Below, in pieces: positions 25,525 through 33,551 of a stretch of DNA of 64,000 nt. Both the position numbers and the translations under genes were made by a program. Where the stretch lies: contig CAVVVI010000002.1 of NCBI GenBank assembly GCA_963751795.1, positions 310,001 through 374,000 on the forward strand, written 5' to 3'. The notes beneath the pieces are model-generated. The model was not told where the DNA came from and did not search any database. It saw only the letters and a program-made list of their open reading frames with translations. The stretch is from BOG-908 sp963751795. GTDB taxonomy: Bacteria; Pseudomonadota; Alphaproteobacteria; Acetobacterales; Acetobacteraceae. Position 1 is the first letter of the stretch; each line of letters opens with the position of its first letter.

Positions 25525-25841
25525 ACGAAGCCGCTGGCGCGCCGGCCGACGACGACAAGCCATACCGGCTGCGGCTGTTCGTGACCGGCACCACGCCCCG
25601 CTCCTCGCGTGCCATCGAGAACATGCACCGCATCTGCGAGGAGAAGCTGCACGGCCGCTACACGCTCGAGGTCATCGACGTCTACAAGAACCCTGAGGCC
25701 ACCAAGTCGCTGCAGATCATCGCCACGCCGACGCTGGTGAAGATGCTGCCCGAGCCGCTGCGCCGGATCATCGGCGACCTGTCCGACGAGGAAAGGGTGC
25801 TGGCCGGACTCGACGTCTGGCAGCCCACCCCCACGGCATGA
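25521..25841 (+). CDS. KaiB-family protein, second, divergent copy
   Basis: A 106-residue KaiB-fold protein. It shares with its neighbour the LRLFVTGTT, RICEEKLHGRYTLEVIDV, PTLVKMLPEPLRRIIGDL and SDEERVLAGLD blocks, but the segment corresponding to PQLA-ED is replaced by NPEATKSLQI. That segment lies in the part of KaiB that switches fold, so this copy may not switch, or may bind another partner such as the kinase next door. The start is GTG overlapping the previous stop; its own stop overlaps the kinase ATG. A tandem duplication with subfunctionalisation is the simplest explanation. Confidence 0.88.
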   Translation: MNEAAGAPADDDKPYRLRLFVTGTTPRSSRAIENMHRICEEKLHGRYTLEVIDVYKNPEATKSLQIIATPTLVKMLPEPLRRIIGDLSDEERVLAGLDVWQPTPTA

Positions 25842-27946
25842 ACCGATCGGCCAAGGCACGGCGCGAGGAGGTGGCCGGCCTCGCGGAGGCGGAGCTGCGC
25901 GCCCGGCTGCTGGAGGCCGAGGAGACGCTGGACGCCATACGCTTCGGCGAGGTGGACGCCGTCGTGGTCGGCGGGCCGCAGGGCCAGCAGGTGTATACGC
26001 TCACCAACGCCGACCGGCCGTACCGGGCGCTGGTCGAGAAGATGCAGGAGGGCGCGTTCACGCTGAGCGCGGAGGGCCTCATCGTTTACGCCAACGACCG
26101 GCTTTCGGACATGCTGGGGCTGGCCCCCGACACCCTGGCGGCCAGCCCGGCCACGCGCATGTTCGATGCGGCCAACGCCGCCGCCTTCGTGGCCATGCTC
26201 GACCGCCTGCCTACCGCAGGCGGGCTGGGCGGCGGCGACCTGTTCCTGGCCGCTGCCTCCGGCGCCGCGGTGCCGGTCCATGTCTCGCTCACCGAGTTGC
26301 CGGTCGAGCACGAGGAGCCGCGGCTGGTCTGCGGCGTGGTGACCGACCTGACCGGGCCGCGCCGGCGCAGCGACGAGATGGCGGCGGCCAACGCCCGGCT
26401 CGCCTCCGAAATCGAGGAGCGGCGGCGCGCCGAGGACACGCTGCAGCTCGCACTCTCGGCGGCTGGGATGGGCAGCTGGCACCTGGACCTGGCGACGGGG
26501 CAGATTGAGCGCTCGCCGCGGCATGACGAGATCCTCGGCTACCCGGACGGCGCGCCGGCGTGGACGCTGCAGATCGCGTTCGACCATTTCGTGGCCGACG
26601 ACCAGGACGCCGTCCGCGCGGCGTACGAAGCAGCCAGGAAAAGCGGCAAGATCGATTTCGAGAAGCGCATTCGCCGGGCCAGCGACGGCCTCGAGCGCTG
26701 GATCCACGTCGAGGGCCACACCTATGTCGAGGGCGGCCGCGCGGTGCGCATCGCCGGCGTGGTGGCCGACGTCACCGATCGCCGCCTGCTCGACGAGCAG
26801 CTGCGCCAGTCGCAGAAGATGGAGGCGGTGGGCCAGCTCACCGGCGGCCTGGCGCACGATTTCAACAACCTGCTGACAGGCATCTCGGGCAGCCTGGAAT
26901 TGCTGCAATCGCGCGCCGCCCAGGGCCGCTATGCCGATATCGACCGCTATCTGGCGGCCGCCAGCGGCGCCTGCAAGCGCGCCGCCGCCCTCACTCACCG
27001 CCTGCTCGCCTTCTCCCGCCAGCAGACGCTGGAGCCCAAGCCCACCGACCTGAACCGGCTGGTGGCCGGCATGGAGGAGCTGGTGCGCCGGACCATCGGG
27101 CCCGAGATCGCGCTCGAATTCATCGCGTCGGGCGGCTTGTGGAGCACGTTCGTCGACCAGAACCAGCTCGAGAACGCGCTGCTGAACCTCGTCAACAACG
27201 CGCGCGACGCCATGCCGGCGGGTGGCCGGCTGACGGTGGAGACGGCGAATAAATGGCTCGACGAGCGCAGCGGGCGCGAGCGCGACCTGCCGGCCGGGCA
27301 ATACGTGACGCTGTGCGTCAGCGACACCGGCACCGGCATGCCGCAGAGCGTGATCGAACGCGCCTTCGACCCGTTCTTCACCACCAAGCCGCTCGGCCAG
27401 GGCACCGGGCTGGGCCTGTCGATGACCTACGGCTTCGCGCGCCAGTCGGGCGGGCAGGTGCGGATCTATTCCGAGCTGGGCCACGGCACCACGATGTGCA
27501 TCTACCTGCCGCGCCACATGGGCCAGGAACACGAGCGCCACGAACCCGCCGAGGAGGCCGCGGGCGCGCGGGCGCACGAGGGCGAAGCCGTGCTGGTGGT
27601 CGATGACGAACCCACCATCCGCATGCTGGTGGCCGAGATCCTCGAAGACTCAGGCTATCTCGCCCTGGAGGCCTCGGACGGCGCGGCGGCGGTGAAAATC
27701 CTGCAATCGCCGGCACGGATCGACCTGCTGATCACCGATGTGGGCCTGCCCGGCGGCATGAGCGGCCGGCATGTCGCAGAGGCTGGCCGCCAGCTGCGCC
27801 CGGGCCTCAAAGTGCTGTTCATCACCGGCTACGCCGAAAACGCCGTGCTCAACCACGGCCACCTCGAACCCGGCATGCAGGTGGCAACCAAACCGTTCTC
27901 CATCAGCGGCCTGGCACGGCGGATCAGGGAGTTGCTGTCGGCCTGA
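25838..27946 (+). CDS. Hybrid sensor histidine kinase (PAS-PAS-HisKA-HATPase-REC)
   Basis: A 702-residue soluble kinase without membrane helices. Order: a charged N-terminal helix with LDAIRFGEVDAVVV, PAS 1 (about 60-172), linker coiled coil, PAS 2 of PAS_3 type (about 205-315), HisKA with phospho-His340 in GGLAHDFNNLL, HATPase_c with Asn453 (LVNNARDAM), DTGTGM and GTGLGL boxes, and a receiver domain with Asp634 (LITDVGLPGG), acidic pair Asp589-Asp590 and Lys685. It lacks the KaiB-like sensor of cyanobacterial SasA. The ATG overlaps the second kaiB stop, so it belongs to the Kai operon and is the likely output or input kinase. No separate response regulator is encoded nearby. Confidence 0.92.
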   Translation: MNRSAKARREEVAGLAEAELRARLLEAEETLDAIRFGEVDAVVVGGPQGQQVYTLTNADRPYRALVEKMQEGAFTLSAEGLIVYANDRLSDMLGLAPDTLAASPATRMFDAANAAAFVAMLDRLPTAGGLGGGDLFLAAASGAAVPVHVSLTELPVEHEEPRLVCGVVTDLTGPRRRSDEMAAANARLASEIEERRRAEDTLQLALSAAGMGSWHLDLATGQIERSPRHDEILGYPDGAPAWTLQIAFDHFVADDQDAVRAAYEAARKSGKIDFEKRIRRASDGLERWIHVEGHTYVEGGRAVRIAGVVADVTDRRLLDEQLRQSQKMEAVGQLTGGLAHDFNNLLTGISGSLELLQSRAAQGRYADIDRYLAAASGACKRAAALTHRLLAFSRQQTLEPKPTDLNRLVAGMEELVRRTIGPEIALEFIASGGLWSTFVDQNQLENALLNLVNNARDAMPAGGRLTVETANKWLDERSGRERDLPAGQYVTLCVSDTGTGMPQSVIERAFDPFFTTKPLGQGTGLGLSMTYGFARQSGGQVRIYSELGHGTTMCIYLPRHMGQEHERHEPAEEAAGARAHEGEAVLVVDDEPTIRMLVAEILEDSGYLALEASDGAAAVKILQSPARIDLLITDVGLPGGMSGRHVAEAGRQLRPGLKVLFITGYAENAVLNHGHLEPGMQVATKPFSISGLARRIRELLSA

Positions 27947-27949
27947 GGC

Positions 27950-27960
27950 GGGGGGGGGGG
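27950..27960. repeat. Homopolymer of 11 G
   Basis: Eleven consecutive G residues lie 4 bases after the kinase stop codon, in the 38-bp gap before the convergent rnhA stop. Such a tract is prone to slippage during replication and to miscounting in sequencing. Because it is outside coding sequence, length changes would affect only the 3' untranslated region. Confidence 0.9.
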
Positions 27961-27984
27961 ATTGGACCGCCCCACCCTACAAAA

Positions 27985-28458
27985 TCACCCGCGCAGCCCC
28001 TCGCGCGCCTGCGTCGCCAGCACGTCCACGCGCTCGTTCATCGGCTCGCCGGCGTGGCCGCGTACCCACAGCCATTCGACCTGATGCGGCTTGGCGGCAT
28101 CCAGCAGGCGGCGCCACAGATCCATGTTGGCTACCGGGTCGCCCGAGGCCGTGCGCCAGTTCTTGCGCACCCAGCCGGTGTGCCAGCGGGTGATGCCGTT
28201 GCGCACGTATTCGCTGTCGGTGCGCAGGATCACGGTGCACGGGCGAGTCAGCGCCTCCAGCGCGTGGGCGGCGGCCGTCAGTTCCATGCGATTGTTGGTG
28301 GTGGCGGGCTCGGCGCCCGACAGCACGCGTTCGCGGCCGCGAAACAGCAGGATGGCGCCCCAGCCGCCCGGGCCTGGGTTGGGCTTGCAGCCGCCATCGG
28401 TCCAGATCTGCACCGCCTCGGTGGTGCCGGGCTCGGGCTGTTCAAATTCCGTAGTCAT
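27985..28458 (-). CDS. rnhA: Ribonuclease HI
   Basis: A 157-residue RNase H that degrades the RNA strand of RNA-DNA hybrids. The catalytic carboxylates are in place: Asp21 (QIWTDGGCKPNPGPGGWGA), Glu59 (NNRMELTAA), Asp81 (LRTDSEYV) and Asp145 (NERVDVLA), with the conserved His135 in VRGHAG. Its start lies inside the 3' end of thrB (17-bp overlap), the usual thrB-rnhA arrangement in alphaproteobacteria. Confidence 0.95.
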   Translation of the reverse strand: MTTEFEQPEPGTTEAVQIWTDGGCKPNPGPGGWGAILLFRGRERVLSGAEPATTNNRMELTAAAHALEALTRPCTVILRTDSEYVRNGITRWHTGWVRKNWRTASGDPVANMDLWRRLLDAAKPHQVEWLWVRGHAGEPMNERVDVLATQAREGLRG

Positions 28459-29401
28459 GGGCGTCCTTGGCGGCGAGGTGGAAGCGCAGCCGGCGCAGAT
28501 ACTCCAGCGGGCTCTTGCGCACCACCAGCGCGCCCGGCGGGGTGTTCACCCAGTCGAACAGCCGCGTCAGTAGAAAGCGCAACGCCGCGCCCTGCGCCAG
28601 CACGGGCAGAGCTTCCTGCTCGGCCGGCTCCAGCGGCCGCACCGCCGCGTAGCCGCGCAGCAGGGCCCGCCCGCGCGTCACGTTGAAGCTGTAATCCGCC
28701 TCGAAGCACCAGGCGTTCAGGCACACCGCGATGTCGTAGGCCAACAGGTCGGTGCAGGCGAAATAGAAGTCGATCAGGCCGGAGAGGTCGCCGCCCAGGA
28801 AGAACACGTTGTCGGGGAACAAATCCGCGTGGATGTGGCCGGGAGGCAGGCCGCGCGGCCAGGCGGCCAGGATGCGCGCGGTGGCCGCGTCCAGCTCGGC
28901 GCCGAGACCCGGGGCCACTGCATCGGCACCGTCGCGGCAGCGTTCCAGCAGCGGCGGCCAGGCCGCCGGGCCCAGCGCGTTGGCCCGCCGCGGCGCATAG
29001 CCCGCGCCGGCCAGATGCAGCCGCGCCAATGCGGCGCCGAGCTGCGCACAATGCGCCTGCTGCACGCGCCGCGGCCACACACCGGGCAGGAAGGTGGTGA
29101 TCGCCGCATGACGGCCGCACAGCATGCGCAGCGCCTGCCCGTCGCGCCCGGCCACCGGCAGCGGGCAGGTAATGGCATGGGCGGCCAGATGCTGCATCAG
29201 GCCCAAGAACCAGGGCAGGTCCGCCGGGTCCACCCGCCGCTCGTACAGCGTCAAGATGAAATCGCCCTGCGTGGTGCGCAGCGAAAAATTGCTGTTCTCC
29301 ACCCCCTCGGCAATGCCGCGGAACGCCACCAGCCCGCCGAGGTCGTACTCGGTCAGGAACTGGGTGAGAGCCTCGTCGGAGACGTCCGTATAAACCGCCA
29401 C
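28442..29401 (-). CDS. thrB: Homoserine kinase type II (ThrB)
   Basis: A 319-residue kinase of the aminoglycoside-phosphotransferase fold that phosphorylates homoserine on the way to threonine. Typical blocks are VAVYTDVSDEALTQFL at the start, NSNFSLRTTQGDFILTLYE near residue 50, the catalytic loop HIHADLFPDNVFFL near residue 190 and GLIDFYFACTDLLAYDIAVC. The start is set at a GTG because homologues begin with the same (M)AVYTDV; an ATG ten codons upstream (29431) would overlap the divergent permease start. It overlaps rnhA by 17 bp. Confidence 0.88.
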   Translation of the reverse strand: MAVYTDVSDEALTQFLTEYDLGGLVAFRGIAEGVENSNFSLRTTQGDFILTLYERRVDPADLPWFLGLMQHLAAHAITCPLPVAGRDGQALRMLCGRHAAITTFLPGVWPRRVQQAHCAQLGAALARLHLAGAGYAPRRANALGPAAWPPLLERCRDGADAVAPGLGAELDAATARILAAWPRGLPPGHIHADLFPDNVFFLGGDLSGLIDFYFACTDLLAYDIAVCLNAWCFEADYSFNVTRGRALLRGYAAVRPLEPAEQEALPVLAQGAALRFLLTRLFDWVNTPPGALVVRKSPLEYLRRLRFHLAAKDAHDYGI

Positions 29402-29429
29402 ACAGGCGTGCTTAATTACCGGCTCCAGC

Positions 29430-30719
29430 ATGAGCAACCTGACCCGAGCCTTGGGCCGCTGGGACCTGGCGGCGCTGACCATCAACGGCACCATAGCCGC
29501 CGGCATACTGGGCCTGCCGGGCCGCGTGTATGCGCTGGTCGGGCCCTACAGCGTGCTCGCCTGCCTGGCGGGCGGGGTGCTGATGGGGCTGGTGGCCGCC
29601 TGCTACGCCGAATGCGCCAGCCGCTACCAGGGCACCGGCGGCAGCATCCTGTATGCCCAGGCCGCGTTCGGCCACGCTGCCGGCTTCGCAGCCGGCTGGC
29701 TGGCCGTCGTCACCCGGCTGCTCGCCTACGCGTCCATCGGCAACCTCGCCGTGGGCTACGCCGCCGCCCTGCTGCCCTGGCTGGACCGGCCGGCCGGCCG
29801 GGTGATCAGCCTTACGGTGCTCACCTGGGGGTTGGGCGGCGTGATCGCGACGGGTGTCGGCCTGTCGGCCCGCGCCAATGCGGCCTTCACCCTGGCCAAG
29901 CTGGCGCTGCTCGGCGGCTTCGTGGCGGTCGGGGTTGTCGCGTTGCGGCCGCTTCACCTGCCGGCGCTGCCCGCCGCGCCGCCGGCGGCCCACTGGGCAC
30001 CCAGCATCGTGCTGCTGCTGTTCGGGCTGGCCGGCATGGAATCCACCGTGGTGAACGGCGGCGAGATGCGCGACCCGCGGCGCGACGTGCCGTTCGGCCT
30101 CGGCATGGGCCTGCTGGCCGTGGTGGCACTCTACGCGGCCATCCTGCTGGTGTGCGCCGGGCTGGTCCCGCAGCTGGCCACCTCGCAGCGGCCGTTTTTC
30201 GACGGCATGGTGGCCGCGCTGGGAACGGCGGCGGGGCGGGTGGTGGCGGCCGGCGCCGTGGTGATCATGGCCGGCACGCTGTTCGCCATCCTGTTCACCG
30301 GCCCCCGCCTGGTGTTCGCCCTGGCGCAGGGCGGCCACTTGCCGGCACGGCTGGCCCGCATCCACCCACGCTCCGGCACGCCGCTGCCGGCCGTGCTGCT
30401 GCACACGGCGCTGGCCTGGGCGCTGGCGGTAGCCAGCAGCTTCCTCGGCGCACTGACCGCGAGCACGCTGACCCGGCTGATGCTCTATGCGCTGACCGCC
30501 GCCAGCCTGGTGGCGATGCGGCGGCGCGGCCTGTCGGAGCAGCCGGCGCCGCTATTGTTGCCGGGCGGACTGTGGGGGGGAGTGGGGGCCACAATGCTGT
30601 GCGTGTGGTTGATGAGCCAGGTGGATCGGGCGGCGTGGGTGGCCACGCTGTGGTGTTTGGTGGTGGGCTTGGGGGTGTTCTTGGTGGGGCAGAGGAAGGC
30701 AAGCGGTCCTTTTTTGTAA
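29430..30719 (+). CDS. APC superfamily amino acid permease
   Basis: A 429-residue protein with about 12 hydrophobic helices. The first helix segment LAALTINGTIAAGILGLPG contains the unwound GxG substrate site of APC transporters, and IVLLLFGLAGMESTVVNGGEMRDPRRDVP matches the helix 6 region. It likely imports an amino acid or amine with a cation. No good ribosome site precedes the ATG, which lies only 28 bp from the divergent thrB start. Its last residues (KASGPFL) and the TAA stop lie inside hairpin repeat copy I, so the C-terminal tail may derive from the repeat. Confidence 0.85.
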   Translation: MSNLTRALGRWDLAALTINGTIAAGILGLPGRVYALVGPYSVLACLAGGVLMGLVAACYAECASRYQGTGGSILYAQAAFGHAAGFAAGWLAVVTRLLAYASIGNLAVGYAAALLPWLDRPAGRVISLTVLTWGLGGVIATGVGLSARANAAFTLAKLALLGGFVAVGVVALRPLHLPALPAAPPAAHWAPSIVLLLFGLAGMESTVVNGGEMRDPRRDVPFGLGMGLLAVVALYAAILLVCAGLVPQLATSQRPFFDGMVAALGTAAGRVVAAGAVVIMAGTLFAILFTGPRLVFALAQGGHLPARLARIHPRSGTPLPAVLLHTALAWALAVASSFLGALTASTLTRLMLYALTAASLVAMRRRGLSEQPAPLLLPGGLWGGVGATMLCVWLMSQVDRAAWVATLWCLVVGLGVFLVGQRKASGPFL

Positions 30720-30758
30720 AAAAGGACCAAAAAACTTTTGTTGGTGCTGTCGCGCCCA
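30705..30758 (+). repeat. A/T-rich hairpin repeat, copy I
   Basis: Arms GGTCCTTTTTT and AAAAAAGGACC around GT (30705-30728), then AAAAAACTTTTG and GCTGTCGCGCCC. The TAA stop of the APC permease is in the loop and right arm. It faces copy J, 1.1 kb away, across two small lipoprotein loci. Confidence 0.85.
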
Positions 30759-30770
30759 GGCTGCCTGCAC

Positions 30771-31112
30771 TCAGTCTGGCTTGCCGCATTTACGCGCGAT
30801 CAGACCATCCAGGACCTGGTCGCGTGCCGCGAAGGCCCGCAACTCTCTCTGTTCGGAGCCGGACAGGTTCAGGAACAGCGGGCTGATCAGCAACAGCCCG
30901 ACATCGTTGCCCAGATCGTTGCGTTGTTCGCCGGCCAGGTCCCGGGCGCGCGCGGCGTTGACGTCTTTTTCGGCATGCAAATGGGTGCAGCTCAGCTGGT
31001 CGTCGTAAGCATTGGTGGCGGCCACCGGGCGGCTGACCCGGCCGCCACAGCCTGCCAAAAGCGTCAGCATGGCGAGCGCGAGCAGACGATTGGGCTTGGC
31101 GGCAACGAACAT
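30771..31112 (-). CDS. Small lipoprotein of unknown function
   Basis: A 113-residue protein with a lipoprotein signal (RLLALAMLTLLAGC, lipobox LAGC), so it should be anchored in the envelope. The mature part is about 90 residues, charged, with a helix-rich pattern (DLAGEQRNDLGNDVGLLLISPLF, EQRELRAFAARDQVLDGLI) and two cysteines besides the lipid-bearing one. No family recognised. It is divergent from an interrupted lipoprotein gene 47 bp away and lies with it between hairpin copies I and J. Confidence 0.65.
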   Translation of the reverse strand: MFVAAKPNRLLALAMLTLLAGCGGRVSRPVAATNAYDDQLSCTHLHAEKDVNAARARDLAGEQRNDLGNDVGLLLISPLFLNLSGSEQRELRAFAARDQVLDGLIARKCGKPD

Positions 31113-31159
31113 GACCTTGTATCTCCCTTCCGTAACGATTTCAGAAGGCATGGGCGGGC

Positions 31160-31720
31160 ATGGCCAGGCAAGTGTTTCGAGTCCTCGCGGTTGTGGCGCT
31201 GACGGCGGGCGGGTTGGGCGGATGTGCCTCGGGCGCGCGGTCTGGCGCGATGACGGCGTAGCTGGATCCGCAGCACATCATCGGCGAGGGATCGCCGCTG
31301 TTCAAAGCCGTGGCGGTAGCGCCTGTCGGTGGCGGGGAGGAGACCAATGCGCTGCTGCAATCGAAAATATCCAACGCGGCGTTCCAGACGGCGCTCGAGC
31401 AGTCACTGGCGCTGAACGCCATGCTGGCGACGGCGAACGCGCATTACACGGTTGCGGCCAGCCTGGAAAAGCTGAAGCAGCCTTTCGCCGGTTTCGACAT
31501 GACCGTGACGTCTGTCGTGCACTACGTGGTAACGCCGGCCGGCGGCGGTGCGCCGGTGTTCGACGAGACGATCAGCACGCCCTACACGGCCAATTTCAGC
31601 GACGCCTTCGTGGGCGTGGAGCGGCTGCGCCTGGCCAACGAGGGCGCCGTGCGCGCCAGTATCGCGGCGTTCATCACCAAGCTGGTGGCCACCGTGCCCG
31701 GAGCCCGGCCAGTCAGCTGA
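31160..31720 (+). pseudogene. Lipoprotein gene interrupted by an in-frame amber codon
   Basis: The frame opens with a lipoprotein signal, MARQVFRVLAVVALTAG then GLGGC, and reaches a TAG at 31259-31261 (codon 34) just after ASGARSGAMTA. Without any frame change it continues for about 150 residues (PLFKAVAVAPVGGGEETNAL, TALEQSLALNAMLA, VYYVVTP-like strands, TKLVATVPGARPVS) to a normal stop. The downstream body has clear coding character. Either this is a recent pseudogene, a base-call error, or the TAG is read through. The function is unknown; the body resembles small outer-membrane lipoproteins with a mixed alpha/beta fold. Confidence 0.6.
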
Positions 31721-31805
31721 ACCAAGAAGCGCCTGCTGTCTCTCTCAAACAGAAGCGGAAATTACCACCGTAAAGCCCGCCAGAAGTCGCGCATGGTGCA
31801 AACCG

Positions 31806-31862
31806 TGGGCGCGACAGCGCTGCAAAAGTTTTTTGCTTCTTTTTTGCAAAAAAGAAGGCCTT
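31806..31862 (-). repeat. A/T-rich hairpin repeat, copy J
   Basis: Arms CTTCTTTTTT and AAAAAAGAAG around GC (31836-31857), with GCGCGACAGCG at the inner side. It begins three bases after the ispH stop codon. A degenerate copy of the variant type seen at 8886 lies just before it at about 31728-31765. Confidence 0.85.
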
Positions 31863-31864
31863 CC

Positions 31865-32866
31865 CTAAGCCAACGGATACGGCAGCTTGAAGATCACGTC
31901 CTCGGTCGTCACCTGCCGCTCCTCGATGGCGAGCGTAAAGCGCTGCGCCAGTTCGGCCAGCACCTCCTGCACCAGGCTTTCGGGGGCCGAAGCGCCGGCG
32001 GTGATGCCCACCGTGCCCACGCCCTCCATCACCGCGAAATCCATTTCGGCCACCTTGGGCACCAGGATGGCGCGCCCGGCGCCGGCCCGTTCGGCCACCT
32101 CGCGCAGGCGCTGGCTGTTGCTGCTGTTGGGGCTGCCGATCACGATCAGCAGGTCGCAGCCCTGCGCGATCGCCTTCACCGCGGCCTGGCGGTTGGTGGT
32201 GGCGTAGCAGATGTCCTCGCGCTTGGGCCCTTCGATGGCCGGGAAGCGCCGGCGCAGGATCTCCACGATCTCGGCGGTGTCGTCCACGCTCAGCGTCGTC
32301 TGCGTGATGAAGGCGAGCTTGGCCACGTCGGCCGGCGCCACCGCGGCCGCCTCGCTGGCATTCTGCACCAGGGTGACCGCGCCGGGCGGCAGCTGGCCCA
32401 TGGTGCCCACCACCTCAGGGTGGCCGGCATGGCCGATCATCAGGATGTGGCGCGCCTCGGAGAAATGCCGTTCGGCCTCGCGGTGCACCTTGCTCACCAG
32501 CGGGCAGGTCGCGTCGAGATAGGCGAGGTTGCGGCGCTGCGCCTCCTCGGGCACCGATTTCGGCACGCCGTGGGCGGAGAACACCACGTGCGCGTTCTCG
32601 GGCACCTCGTCGAGCTCTTCGACGAAGATGGCGCCCTGCGCCTCGAGCGCCTCGACCACGGTGCGGTTATGGACGATCTCGTGGCGCACGTACACCGGCG
32701 CCCCGAAGCGACGCAGCGCCTCTTCGACCACGCGGATGGCACGGTCCACGCCGGCGCAGAAGCCGCGCGGGCCGGCGAGCACCACGCGCAACGGGCGCAG
32801 CGCGGGCGCCTGCCCGTTGCCCGAAGCGGGCAGGCGGGCGAGCAGGTCGGTCGGGCTGTCTGGCAT
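31865..32866 (-). CDS. ispH: 4-hydroxy-3-methylbut-2-enyl diphosphate reductase
   Basis: A 333-residue iron-sulfur enzyme that makes isopentenyl and dimethylallyl diphosphate in the last step of the MEP isoprenoid pathway. The three cluster cysteines occur in GPRGFCAGVDRAIRV, YLDATCPLVSKVH and in the SSNSQRLREVA-flanked region preceded by EDICYATTNRQAAV; the catalytic Glu lies in TTNRQ-neighbouring sequence typical of the family. Start placed at MPDSPTDLL; sequence upstream is not family-like. In many relatives this gene directly precedes thrB and rnhA; here 2.4 kb of other DNA separates them. Confidence 0.95.
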   Translation of the reverse strand: MPDSPTDLLARLPASGNGQAPALRPLRVVLAGPRGFCAGVDRAIRVVEEALRRFGAPVYVRHEIVHNRTVVEALEAQGAIFVEELDEVPENAHVVFSAHGVPKSVPEEAQRRNLAYLDATCPLVSKVHREAERHFSEARHILMIGHAGHPEVVGTMGQLPPGAVTLVQNASEAAAVAPADVAKLAFITQTTLSVDDTAEIVEILRRRFPAIEGPKREDICYATTNRQAAVKAIAQGCDLLIVIGSPNSSNSQRLREVAERAGAGRAILVPKVAEMDFAVMEGVGTVGITAGASAPESLVQEVLAELAQRFTLAIEERQVTTEDVIFKLPYPLA

Positions 32867-32996
32867 CGTGAGGCTGTCCCCGGAAGGTGGCACTGCCGCG
32901 CAATATGGCGATGGCGGGGTGCTGGTGCAAAGGTGGGCGTGCTGTGGCAAAGCAGCCCGGCCGCCCGAAGCCGCCGGGCCGCCGCGGAGACCCCCC

Positions 32997-33548
32997 ATGC
33001 GCCCGACCACCCGCCTTGCTCCCGCCCGCTTCGCCCGCACCCGCCTAGCTGCCGCGCTGATCGTGCTGGCACTCGCCGCCTGCCAGGCCGACCCCAACGA
33101 GGAGGCGGTGCAGTGCCCCAAACCCTATCTGCTGCCCGATGCCGCCCGCCTGGCCCGCTTTGACGGACGCGGCACCGACCTGTCCGACCTCGTGCTCAGC
33201 GCCAGGCTGACCGACGTGCAGGGCGCCTGCTCGGGCAAGCTGGGCACACGGGCCGAGGGCGTGCACGTGCACGCGGTGATGGTCGTCACCCGCGGCCCGG
33301 CGGCTTCCGGCAACACGGCCGACATCCCCTACAAGCTCGGGGTGATGCGCAACAACCAGATCATCAGCGAGCAGGCCTTCGTGCAGCACGTCACCTTCCC
33401 CTCCAACGTGGAAACGCTGCAGGTGACAGGGCAGGAAATCCCGCTGACGTTGACCACCGGCAAGGACCTGACCGGGCAGAACTACCATCTGTATTTCTGG
33501 CTGGATCTGAGCCCGGCCGAACTCGCCGCCAACCGCCGCGGCGGCTGA
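32997..33548 (+). CDS. Lipoprotein of unknown function
   Basis: A 183-residue protein with a lipobox signal (TRLAAALIVLALAAC). The mature domain is a beta-rich sequence (DLVLSARLTDVQGACSGKLG, VHVHAVMVVTRGPAA, TLTTGKDLTGQNYHLYFWLDL) that looks like a small immunoglobulin-type or sandwich fold, and it keeps three cysteines. No family was recognised. It is divergent from ispH (130 bp) and its stop is 3 bp from the convergent proA stop. Confidence 0.7.
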   Translation: MRPTTRLAPARFARTRLAAALIVLALAACQADPNEEAVQCPKPYLLPDAARLARFDGRGTDLSDLVLSARLTDVQGACSGKLGTRAEGVHVHAVMVVTRGPAASGNTADIPYKLGVMRNNQIISEQAFVQHVTFPSNVETLQVTGQEIPLTLTTGKDLTGQNYHLYFWLDLSPAELAANRRGG

Positions 33549-33551
33549 GCC

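Noticed and set aside
25838..27946. The Kai operon kinase as a SasA orthologue
   Set aside because: SasA starts with a KaiB-like domain; this protein has two PAS domains and a receiver, so it is not a simple orthologue.
28829..30886. A 685-codon frame on the plus strand across thrB and the permease
   Set aside because: It is a GC-driven shadow: the antisense of thrB and another phase of the permease, with Arg/Gly/Ala-rich low-complexity translation.
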